From NCBI GenBank assembly GCA_024635465.1, contig JAGXIS010000042.1:1-7242 (forward strand): a stretch of 7,242 bases of DNA. The letters run 5' to 3'. Source of the DNA: Bacteroidota bacterium. Lineage in GTDB: Bacteria; Bacteroidota; Rhodothermia; Balneolales; Balneolaceae. Made by a program: the position numbers and the translations under genes. Each line of letters opens with the position of its first letter. Positions within the stretch are counted from its first letter, which is position 1. Under the pieces are notes generated by a model. That model was given only the letters and a program-made list of their open reading frames with translations, did not search any database and was not told the DNA's origin. Below are positions 1 to 6,440 of the stretch, in pieces.

Positions 1-2
1 GA

Positions 3-596
3 ACCCGTTACTTTTTTGCTCCAAATGCCATTGGCTTACAAAAGGGAACCGGTTATTATCAGAATGCCTGGATCTTTTTTAACAACGTAAATTACGGTGT
101 TTCTGATAATTTTTCGATTGGAGCGGGCCTGATACCGGGTTTTTTATTTGGCGGTGGGCTTGATTCAACACCATTATGGATTCTTCCAAAACTATCTATT
201 CCGGTCTCCGGAGACAATTTTCATCTGGGTGTGGGTGCAATGATTGGGGGTATTATTGGTTCCGGCAGCGGTGCACTGTTCTATGGAAGTGGTACCGTCG
301 GATCTACAGATAAAAACCTGACGGTCGGTTTAGGTTATGGAGCAAGTGGTGGTGACATATCCAGTACACCCCTGGTAAATATCAGCGGGATGTATCGTGC
401 CAAAAGAACCATCTATATGCTGGGCGAACTCTATGTTTTGCCGGGTATTGACGGGAGTGGTGTCGCGCTTCTGGGGGCCAGATGGGCGCCGGAAAACTTT
501 GCGGTTGATTTTGGTTTGATATTACCGCTTGAAGAGACCGGAGATTTTATCGGCATCCCGTGGTTAGGAGTATCCATCCCCTTCGGGAACAGGTAA
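3..596 (+). CDS. Probable beta-barrel outer-membrane protein, C-terminal part (5' end outside window)
   Basis: The reading frame is open from base 3 to the TAA at 594-596, giving about 197 residues with no start in view. The first ATG in frame, at 231, lies in the middle of continuous similar sequence, so the gene almost certainly begins before the window. The protein is rich in Gly, aromatic residues and short alternating hydrophobic strands (for example NVNYGVSDNFSIGAGL and TVGLGYGASGG). It shows repeated strand-turn-strand units with Asp/Asn/Gly turns, and it ends in IPWLGVSIPFGNR, an aromatic-containing final strand. This is the look of a porin-like barrel seated in the outer membrane. 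I do not recognise a named family, and the substrate or role cannot be told. No terminator hairpin follows the stop codon. A soluble beta-rich protein is possible but less likely. Confidence 0.7.
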   Translation, partial: TRYFFAPNAIGLQKGTGYYQNAWIFFNNVNYGVSDNFSIGAGLIPGFLFGGGLDSTPLWILPKLSIPVSGDNFHLGVGAMIGGIIGSGSGALFYGSGTVGSTDKNLTVGLGYGASGGDISSTPLVNISGMYRAKRTIYMLGELYVLPGIDGSGVALLGARWAPENFAVDFGLILPLEETGDFIGIPWLGVSIPFGNR

Positions 597-604
597 ATGG
601 AGTC

Positions 605-674
605 GCTTTCGGTAATCGGCCTCCCGACTTCAGTCTACAGCTCTTGGTCCTCCGTCTCACGTCTCACGTAATCA
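605..674. repeat. Degenerate heptameric repeat array, about 10 units, consensus GTCTTCA
   Basis: Reading in steps of seven from base 605, every unit starts with G (605, 612, 619, 626, 633, 640, 647, 654, 661, 668): ten in a row. The sixth position is C in seven of ten units. Two adjacent units (654-660 and 661-667) are identical, GTCTCAC; the others are diverged, for example GACTTCA, GTCTACA and GTCCTCC. The array starts nine bases after the stop of the upstream gene and stops before the AT-rich leader of the phosphorylase gene. It has no coding frame. It looks like a decayed tandem repeat or part of a dispersed intergenic repeat family; its function is unknown. Confidence 0.55.
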
Positions 675-685
675 TAATTACAAAT

Positions 686-759
686 AACCCAAATATGGAT
701 TGGTTTGTACTATCATAACCCCCTCTTTTTAGTTAATTTATAGTTTAATCCAAATGTGG
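686..759 (+). repeat. Imperfect 13-base direct repeat upstream of the phosphorylase gene
   Basis: AACCCAAATATGG (686-698) and AATCCAAATGTGG (747-759) match at 11 of 13 positions with a 61-base period. The two copies flank the AT-rich stretch just before the phosphorylase gene. Both carry a CCA...TGG core with partial dyad symmetry, so they could be regulator-binding sites. The second copy contains the GTG at 756, which is a reason to doubt that GTG as a start codon. It may be chance in AT-rich DNA. Confidence 0.3.
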
Positions 760-776
760 TTTTTGCCATGCCAAAC

Positions 777-2111
777 ATGAAGTACAACCCGGTATCCATC
801 ATTAGAAAAAAACGAGAGGGAGATCCACTCACCAAAGAGGAGATTCAGTTTTTGATTCAATCATACACTGCTGATCAGATTCCCGATTATCAGATGAGTG
901 CTTTTTTAATGGCATCCTTTCTGAATGGACTCAACAGTGATGAAGCAGCTGCTCTTACATACTCCATGCTGCACAGTGGTATAATTGTTGACCTGAGTCA
1001 CATTAGCGGTAAAAAAGTGGATAAACACTCAACAGGCGGGGTTGGTGACAAGCTTTCACTCATTCTGGCTCCTATTGTTGCTTCGTGCGGAGTACCGGTC
1101 CCTATGATATCGGGAAGAGGATTGGGTCATTCCGGAGGTACTTTGGATAAACTGGAATCCATTCCCGGATTTAATGTTGATATAACCCTGGATCGATATA
1201 AAGAGATTATCAAAAAACATAATCTGGTATTGGCCGGCCAGACCGAAGAGATTGCACCTGCCGATAAGCGGTTATATTCACTGCGTGATGTGACTGCGAC
1301 TGTAGAATCTATTCCTTTGATTGCAGGCAGTATCATGAGTAAAAAGCTTGCCGAAGGAATTGATGCTTTGGTTTTGGATGTGAAATTTGGATCCGGGGCT
1401 TTTATGAAAAATATTGACGATGCAAAAGAACTGGCTGAAACGTTGGTCTCTATCGGGGAGCAGTTTGGTAAAGAAACTATTGCGTATCTTACAAATATGA
1501 ATCAGCCTTTGGGTTATGCAATTGGAAATTGGCTGGAAGTAAAGGAGAGCATCGACTGCCTCAAGGGTATCGGACCCGATGATGTAATGGAAATAACTCA
1601 TCTTCTTGCGGGTACCATGATTTATCTGGGGAACAAGGCCGATAGTATAGATGAAGGGATCGAAATGAGTCATGATGCCATTGAAAATGGAGCTGCTTTT
1701 CAAAAATGGGTAGATATTGTGGAGGAGCACGGAGGAGATGTCAGTGTGATAAAAAATCCGGATCAGTACCCTAACGTTAAATTTAAGGTGGATGTGTCTT
1801 CAATCGGGAGCGGAGTGATCACAAAGATGGATACGTATGCGATGGGTATGATCTCTCTTGAGCTCGGTGCCGGACGACGATCCAAAGAAGATGATGTAGA
1901 TCCTCAGGCAGGTATTATGCTACACAAAAAAATCGGGGGGAAGGTAGAAAGAGATGAAACATTTGCGACACTTTACACGAACAAGGAAGAATCAATTGAT
2001 GAAGCTGTTAAGAATTTAAAAGCCGCAATTGAACTTGCAGACGAGTTGCAAAACCCTCTAAAATCAATCACTCACAGGGTTGATAAAGATGGAATTCATG
2101 AATATCAGTGA
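777..2111 (+). CDS. pdp: Pyrimidine-nucleoside (thymidine) phosphorylase
   Basis: Catalyses phosphorolysis of thymidine, deoxyuridine and probably uridine to the base plus (deoxy)ribose 1-phosphate in cytosolic pyrimidine salvage. From the ATG at 777 the protein is 444 residues, normal for the family. The phosphate-site stretch KHSTGGVGD is at 83-91, and the family signature running from SGRG (112-115) through GGTLDKLE (120-127) is intact. The pyrimidine-binding trio is R170, S185 and K189, equivalent to E. coli R171, S186 and K190. The C-terminal domain begins near 340 and includes ELGAGRRSKEDDVD. The segments LDVKFGSGAFM and MNQPLGYAIGNWLEVKESID resemble Bacillus Pdp more than E. coli DeoA, hence the symbol; deoA is the alternative. 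Starts at GTG 756 and ATG 768 are also possible, none with a ribosome site; 777 gives near-perfect numbering with E. coli. It stands alone, 85 bases before pspA. Confidence 0.95.
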   Translation: MKYNPVSIIRKKREGDPLTKEEIQFLIQSYTADQIPDYQMSAFLMASFLNGLNSDEAAALTYSMLHSGIIVDLSHISGKKVDKHSTGGVGDKLSLILAPIVASCGVPVPMISGRGLGHSGGTLDKLESIPGFNVDITLDRYKEIIKKHNLVLAGQTEEIAPADKRLYSLRDVTATVESIPLIAGSIMSKKLAEGIDALVLDVKFGSGAFMKNIDDAKELAETLVSIGEQFGKETIAYLTNMNQPLGYAIGNWLEVKESIDCLKGIGPDDVMEITHLLAGTMIYLGNKADSIDEGIEMSHDAIENGAAFQKWVDIVEEHGGDVSVIKNPDQYPNVKFKVDVSSIGSGVITKMDTYAMGMISLELGAGRRSKEDDVDPQAGIMLHKKIGGKVERDETFATLYTNKEESIDEAVKNLKAAIELADELQNPLKSITHRVDKDGIHEYQ

Positions 2112-2126
2112 TAAACATTGCGAAAT

Positions 2127-2153
2127 TTGCTAAAACCGTTAACTTTATAGAAT
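2127..2153 (+). promoter_or_regulatory. Possible weak promoter before pspA
   Basis: In the 85-base gap after the phosphorylase, TTGCTA (2127-2132) lies 15 bases before TAGAAT (2148-2153), within a TATAGAAT run. The spacing is shorter than ideal for a sigma-70 promoter, and no Bacteroidota-type TAnnTTTG box is seen. The pspA operon would need its own promoter if the phosphorylase is separately transcribed, and this is the best candidate in the gap. Read-through from upstream is equally possible, because no terminator hairpin separates them. Confidence 0.2.
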
Positions 2154-2196
2154 ATCGCATAGAAGCGATGCGTCAACCTCAATAACCCAAACGATT

Positions 2197-2961
2197 ATGT
2201 TTAATAGATTTATCAGAGCCATAAAGTCACTATTTGGTGGAATAGTTTCATCCATCGAGGATCCAAAACTAATACTCGAACAGAATATTCGTGAATTGAA
2301 CGATCAGATTCCTCAAATGAACGAGAATATTGCCACCGTTAAAGCCAATTCATTAATGCTGAGGAAAGAGGTAGATCGATATGAAAGAAGTATCTCAGAA
2401 ATCACTTCAAAAATAAAAGCTGCAATTAATGCAGATAGAGATGATTTAGCTCAAGGGTATGCTCTTCAGCTTGAGAAATTCCGTGAAAATTTGCAACAAT
2501 CGCAGCAACAGTTAGAATATGCCGATAAGGCTTATGAAAAAGCGATAAAGGTAAAGCAAGCCTTTATGAGAGAAAAAGATCGTAAGATTAAAGAAGCCAG
2601 AGAAGCACTTCGAGCCAGTGAACGTGCCGAATGGCAAGCCAAAGTAGCAGATGCACTCGAATCATTTGAAATGGGAGGTTTGGATCAGACTCATCAAGAG
2701 ATGGTGAACAGATTGAATGAGAGAACTGCCAAAAATGAAGCCCGTATGGAAATTGCTTTGGAGAGTGTGGATACTGAATCCATGGAAATTGAGGCCAATG
2801 CTGAAAAATTACGCGCTCAGGAATTGGTAAATCAATTCAAACAAGAGATGGGTAAAGAGACTGCACCCGCCAAAAAAGAGAAAACGATTGAAATCGAAGA
2901 TGAATCCGAATCAAAACAAGAGTCTCAGAAAACCATCGGTAAAGAAAAAACAAAATCTTAA
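2197..2961 (+). CDS. pspA: PspA/IM30 family membrane-remodelling protein
   Basis: A 254-residue, almost wholly helical protein of the PspA/Vipp1 (IM30) family, part of the ESCRT-III superfamily. Known members polymerise into rings or rods on the inner face of the cytoplasmic membrane and protect it under stress. Residues 1-20 (MFNRFIRAIKSLFGGIVSSI) form the amphipathic membrane-binding helix, followed by the typical EDP turn (21-23) and a long coiled-coil hairpin to about 150. ADRDDLAQGYAL (79-90) corresponds to the RxDLA region of PspA. The C-terminal helices (150-219) contain EARMEIALE and end at FKQEMG. Residues 220-254 are a Lys/Glu/Ser-rich tail beyond the usual length of about 220, probably disordered. 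No Shine-Dalgarno is visible, but the ATG at 2197 places the family N-terminus exactly. It heads a tight gene run whose last member is an AAA+ ATPase. Confidence 0.93.
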   Translation: MFNRFIRAIKSLFGGIVSSIEDPKLILEQNIRELNDQIPQMNENIATVKANSLMLRKEVDRYERSISEITSKIKAAINADRDDLAQGYALQLEKFRENLQQSQQQLEYADKAYEKAIKVKQAFMREKDRKIKEAREALRASERAEWQAKVADALESFEMGGLDQTHQEMVNRLNERTAKNEARMEIALESVDTESMEIEANAEKLRAQELVNQFKQEMGKETAPAKKEKTIEIEDESESKQESQKTIGKEKTKS

Positions 2962-2970
2962 TAGATTTCA

Positions 2971-3417
2971 ATGAGCAGCAAAAGCGAACAGGAACGAGAA
3001 CGGCTGAAGGAGGAGTACAAGGATCATTACCGAAAAATCCGGGATACCAAGGAAAAACTGCGCCGTTCAAAGTATGTTCAAAATGTAAATGAAGCTCTGA
3101 ATCAGATGAATACGGATGAACTCCTTTCATCGGTTGATCATTTTTTAGGCAATGTTCGGGACAAAATGAGTCACATCGAAGCTCGGCTTGATGTTGCCAT
3201 GGAAGGATTTTTGGATGATGATAATCAAAAAGAGATGATGGATGAGGAGTTGAGGAAAGAACACGCACGAGAGTCATTGAAACAGATTAAATTGGAGATG
3301 GGACTGCTCTACAGTGAAATAGAAGAGCAGGCCAAGGAGCTAAAAATGGATAAGACGGTGGGAAGAAGTAAAGAACCCGATCCTAAACCCTCAGAAAGTG
3401 AAGCCGATCAGGAGTAG
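2971..3417 (+). CDS. Small helical protein resembling the C-terminal half of the adjacent PspA
   Basis: A 148-residue charged, soluble, helical protein with no signal peptide or membrane segment. By eye its residues 21-111 align with residues 129-219 of the PspA encoded just upstream. RKIRDTKEKLRRS (21-33) matches RKIKEAREALRAS (129-141). The segment from AL (42-43) to EAR (70-72) aligns without gaps to AL (153-154) to EAR (181-183). EARLDVAME matches EARMEIALE, and both end in EMG after an LR-containing helix. It therefore looks like a PspA-derived paralogue lacking the amphipathic helix and most of the hairpin. Residues 112-148 are an acidic, proline-containing tail. The gene starts 9 bases after pspA, with no clear ribosome site, and ends in TAG TAG. 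A role as PspA partner or modulator is inference; a generic coiled-coil protein is the alternative. Confidence 0.85.
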   Translation: MSSKSEQERERLKEEYKDHYRKIRDTKEKLRRSKYVQNVNEALNQMNTDELLSSVDHFLGNVRDKMSHIEARLDVAMEGFLDDDNQKEMMDEELRKEHARESLKQIKLEMGLLYSEIEEQAKELKMDKTVGRSKEPDPKPSESEADQE

Positions 3418-3422
3418 TAGAT

Positions 3423-4307
3423 ATGGGAAAAGATAAAAAACAGAGTTATAACTACACGAAAGAGGCTTTTTTACATCCTGTGAATTTGGTCTGTTTGTTA
3501 GCCGGAACAGTGGCTGCACTGGTTATGAGTGATGTCTCCCTCGTATCCAATACGATCCACACATTCACCTTTGGAATGGAGCTTATCTATTTGGGCGTGG
3601 TACCCCGACTACCCGCTTATCAAAAAAATGTACATCTGAAAAAACGGAGAGAAGAGAGTGACGAGAATACGGATAAACAGCTCTTTTATCAGCTCGACAC
3701 AAGGTCTCAAAAACGATTTCTTGTCTTAAAACATATTACAAAAGAAGTAAAAGGTAATTTTGATACGCTTCCATACACATCCAAAGGGATGTTAGAACAT
3801 ATTGAAAAGAAGATGGAAGATCTTCTTAGTACGTACCTGACTCTTCTCGATATGAATCGTCGGTTTCAGATCTATATGAACTCTGAAGTTGAAGAGGAGA
3901 TTCGAAATGAAGTTGAAGAACAAGAGACCCAGATGGAAACCATTGATTCTGAAACTCTCAAAAGGACAAGAGAGAGAAGACTGAAGATATTGAACAAACG
4001 ATTAAACAAATTTGATGTTGCCAAAGAGAAATATCTGATCTGTGAAACACATCTGGAAACCATAGAGGATGCCATTCGTTTTATCTATGAACAGTCTATG
4101 ACCATGCCCAATGCAGAAGATGTTGGTAATCAGCTGGATCATCTGTTGTCGGAGATGGAAGAAACTACGCATATCATTGAAGAGCTGGATCAGAGTTTGT
4201 TGCCCGGTTTTGAAGAGATGGATCGTGAACTTGAGTTAGCTCAACTTCGAAAAGAGGCAGAAGTTTTAAAAAAAGAGACTGAGCAGAAAGTAAAGAAATC
4301 CAATTGA
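3423..4307 (+). CDS. Membrane-hairpin protein with long helical cytoplasmic domain, function unknown
   Basis: A 294-residue protein that I do not assign to a named family. Two hydrophobic stretches, about 19-36 (PVNLVCLLAGTVAALVMS) and 40-61 (ending IYLGVVPR), look like a transmembrane hairpin. Lysines before the first (K3, K5, K6) and the basic cluster after the second (K68, K73-R76) put both ends in the cytoplasm. The rest, about 85-294, is charged and helical with coiled-coil character, especially 150-215 and 235-290, and ends in a Lys/Glu-rich tail. AGGAG at 3410-3414, eight bases before the ATG, supports the start. It lies 5 bases after the half-PspA gene and 1 base before the enoyl-CoA hydratase gene. 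Position and topology suggest an inner-membrane anchor for PspA or the AAA+ ATPase of the same run; this is inference. Confidence 0.85.
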   Translation: MGKDKKQSYNYTKEAFLHPVNLVCLLAGTVAALVMSDVSLVSNTIHTFTFGMELIYLGVVPRLPAYQKNVHLKKRREESDENTDKQLFYQLDTRSQKRFLVLKHITKEVKGNFDTLPYTSKGMLEHIEKKMEDLLSTYLTLLDMNRRFQIYMNSEVEEEIRNEVEEQETQMETIDSETLKRTRERRLKILNKRLNKFDVAKEKYLICETHLETIEDAIRFIYEQSMTMPNAEDVGNQLDHLLSEMEETTHIIEELDQSLLPGFEEMDRELELAQLRKEAEVLKKETEQKVKKSN

Positions 4308-4308
4308 T

Positions 4309-5094
4309 ATGAAGAGTTCTGATTTTGAATTTTTGAAACTCGATCATAATCAAAACAGGGTTTCTGTATTGACCATTAATCGCCCTGAAAAGTTAAATGC
4401 CTTGAATCGCTCGGTATTGAATGAGCTGGATCAGCTGTTTCAAAAGATTCGTAATGATCAAAAAACCGGAGCTTTGATTATAACAGGTGCCGGTGAAAAA
4501 GCATTTGTAGCCGGGGCTGATATCAAAGAGCTGAGTTCATTGACAAAACAGCAGGGTGAAACACTTTCTGCGGCCGGACAATCCATTTTTGATCAGATTG
4601 AATCGTTTAATAAACCGGTTATTGCATTGATTAACGGTTATGCTCTTGGGGGCGGTGCTGAATTGGCCATGGCTTGTCACATTCGGATTGCTACCGATAG
4701 TGCGCTGATTGGTCTGCCGGAAGTCTCCCTTGGACTGATTCCCGGCTATGGGGGTACTCAAAGGCTACCCAATCTTGTCGGTAAGTCAAAAGCAATGGAG
4801 ATGGTATTAACAGGACAACCCATTAAAGCCGATGAAGCGTTCAGAATAGGTCTGGTAAATCATGTACAGCCGGCGGCAGATGCGCTCGGGTATACAATCA
4901 AGCTTGCGGAAAAAATGCTCAAAAATGGTCCAATTGCACTTGAAAAAGCTATAGAAGCTATTAATTCTGTATATTCAAACAATAGTTACACAAAAGAAGC
5001 CACTCTGTTTGGGCAGTTGTGTGACACAAACGATTTCCGGGAAGGCATAAATGCATTCCTCGAAAAACGTAATGCCGACTTCAAAGGAAACTAA
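4309..5094 (+). CDS. Enoyl-CoA hydratase/isomerase (crotonase family)
   Basis: A 261-residue crotonase-fold protein of normal length. The oxyanion-hole and CoA-binding stretch AFVAGADIKE is at 65-74, and the second oxyanion element with the first catalytic acid is in ALGGGAELAMAC (112-123, E118). The second catalytic acid is E138 in LPEVSLGLIPGYGGTQRL. The two glutamates are 20 residues apart, as E144 and E164 are in rat mitochondrial enoyl-CoA hydratase, so true hydration of trans-2-enoyl-CoA in fatty-acid or related acyl-CoA breakdown is likely. The exact substrate cannot be read from the sequence. The C-terminal helices are complete. The ATG at 4309 follows the previous stop after one base, which implies translational coupling. 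It is odd in an operon of membrane-maintenance genes; no other beta-oxidation gene is in view. Confidence 0.93.
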   Translation: MKSSDFEFLKLDHNQNRVSVLTINRPEKLNALNRSVLNELDQLFQKIRNDQKTGALIITGAGEKAFVAGADIKELSSLTKQQGETLSAAGQSIFDQIESFNKPVIALINGYALGGGAELAMACHIRIATDSALIGLPEVSLGLIPGYGGTQRLPNLVGKSKAMEMVLTGQPIKADEAFRIGLVNHVQPAADALGYTIKLAEKMLKNGPIALEKAIEAINSVYSNNSYTKEATLFGQLCDTNDFREGINAFLEKRNADFKGN

Positions 5095-5097
5095 CTG

Positions 5098-6381
5098 ATG
5101 CCCGAGCTTTTATACATTGTGATTGTTGTTTTATTGAGTGCTTTTTTCTCAGGCTCTGAGATGGCGTTTGTTACTGCAAATAAGCTGAAACTGGAGATTG
5201 AGTCCCGAAAAAATTCGATTCGAGGCCGGTCACTACACTTCTTCAATAAAAATCCGGAAAGTTTTTTAACCACTACTTTGGTGGGCAATAACATTGTGAA
5301 TGTTTTATATGCTACCCTCATGGCAATATTCCTTGCAGAGCCCATCGCCATGATATGGAGTAAATTATTTAGTGCTGAACCACTCTCATCAACGGTTCTG
5401 ATCATTCAAACAATCATTGCCTCCGTTGTTATTCTCATTTTTGGTGAGATCCTTGCGAAAGCCATTTTCAGATCACAGGCTGATTTTTTTGTTAAAATGA
5501 TCGCTTTTCCACTCAGAATTACCAACTGGATATTGTGGCCATTGATCCTGATTGCTGATTGGATGTCTGCCATGTTGGTAAAATTGTTGAAGATTGAAAA
5601 TGAAAAAAGTTCAAAAAACTATCGTTTGCAGGACATGGCCATTATTTTTCGGGAGTTATCAGAAAGTGGCGGCAGCCATGAAATTGATCAGGACGATACT
5701 GAACTACTTCAAAATGTACTGGAGCTCACGAATAAGAGAGTCAGGGAGACGATGGTTCCCAGAACTGAAATTGTAGCTGTTGAAAAAAATGCATCCGTTG
5801 AGGAGTTAAACAGGGCATTTATAGAATCCGGATACTCCAAAATACCTGTCTTTCAGGACACAATTGATGACATTATCGGGGTTGTTTTTGCATACGATAT
5901 GTTTGGTTATCCAAAGAATATTGCCGATATCATCCGACCTGTAAAGTTAATTCCATCCAGTAAGAAATCGAAAGATCTACTCACTGAATTTCGTCAAAGT
6001 AATGTATCGGTCGCAGTCATCATTGATGAGTATGGAGGTACTGCAGGAATGGTTACCATTGAAGATTTGATTGAAGAGGTAGTGGGTGATATTCAGGATG
6101 AGTACGATAAAGATGATGAAATCATCAAGAAGATCTCAAACAACACCTACTTGATTTCAGGTACTGTTGAATTGGATGAATTAACGGATGAATATCCTGA
6201 AGTTGTATTGGATGAGACGCTGGGCGATTTTGAAACCGTTGCCGGTTACATCATTCATCACATTGGCCGAATTCCCAAGATTAATGAAGAACTCCAAATT
6301 TTAGGAAACTCCTTTATCATTTTAAAAGCAACTCAAAGTAAACTTGAAACCATCAAACTGATTATTAACTCAGGTGAATAG
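5098..6381 (+). CDS. CorC/HlyC ('hemolysin') family CNNM-CBS membrane protein
   Basis: A 427-residue integral inner-membrane protein with full family architecture. The CNNM (DUF21) transmembrane domain is at about 1-165, with FSGSE at 17-21, LVGNNIVNVL at 61-70 and FGEILAK at 115-121. A CBS pair follows at about 216-270 (MVPRTEI at 219-225) and 280-333 (DEYGGTAGMVTIEDLIEEVVGD). The C-terminal CorC_HlyC domain is at 344-425 (GDFETVAGYI at 376-385). Relatives have been linked to Mg2+ (and other cation) transport or resistance; CBS pairs commonly bind adenine nucleotides. The historic name hemolysin should not be taken literally. AAGGA at 5084-5088, nine bases before the ATG, supports the start. 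The gene lies 3 bases after the crotonase stop. A120 stands where family members usually have Pro in the GExxPK motif, so transport function may be altered. Confidence 0.93.
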   Translation: MPELLYIVIVVLLSAFFSGSEMAFVTANKLKLEIESRKNSIRGRSLHFFNKNPESFLTTTLVGNNIVNVLYATLMAIFLAEPIAMIWSKLFSAEPLSSTVLIIQTIIASVVILIFGEILAKAIFRSQADFFVKMIAFPLRITNWILWPLILIADWMSAMLVKLLKIENEKSSKNYRLQDMAIIFRELSESGGSHEIDQDDTELLQNVLELTNKRVRETMVPRTEIVAVEKNASVEELNRAFIESGYSKIPVFQDTIDDIIGVVFAYDMFGYPKNIADIIRPVKLIPSSKKSKDLLTEFRQSNVSVAVIIDEYGGTAGMVTIEDLIEEVVGDIQDEYDKDDEIIKKISNNTYLISGTVELDELTDEYPEVVLDETLGDFETVAGYIIHHIGRIPKINEELQILGNSFIILKATQSKLETIKLIINSGE

Positions 6382-6431
6382 CAGTCTAAAAAGTACTTAT
6401 TAAAGGTCAATAACTGTTAAAATATCTATAT

Positions 6432-6437
6432 AGGAAG
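6432..6437 (+). promoter_or_regulatory. Ribosome binding site for the AAA+ gene
   Basis: AGGAAG lies three bases before the ATG at 6441 (AGGA with a five-base spacer) and fixes that start codon. It sits in a 59-base AT-rich gap, the longest within the gene run, which could also hold an internal promoter, though none is convincing. Confidence 0.5.
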
Positions 6438-6440
6438 CTG

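Noticed and set aside
695..718. Leader peptide MDWFVLS before the phosphorylase gene
   Set aside because: Seven codons with no attenuator hairpins or biased codons; most likely chance.
756..776. GTG start at 756 or ATG at 768 for the phosphorylase
   Set aside because: Neither has a ribosome site; they would add 7 or 3 residues beyond the family N-terminus, and 756 lies in the direct repeat. They cannot be excluded.
1278..1730. 150-codon open frame on the minus strand
   Set aside because: It lies wholly antisense to the phosphorylase gene, whose catalytic motifs are intact; the translation is compositionally odd and matches nothing I know.
2154..2178. Small inverted repeat (ATCGC...GCGAT) as a terminator or riboregulator
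   Set aside because: Only a five-base stem with no following T run; too weak to call.
2837..3277. 146-codon open frame on the minus strand across the pspA/half-PspA junction
   Set aside because: Antisense shadow of two well-supported genes; no ribosome site or domain.
5594..5776. 60-codon plus-strand frame inside the CNNM-CBS gene
   Set aside because: Out-of-frame shadow of a complete gene with continuous domain structure; no sign of a frameshift.
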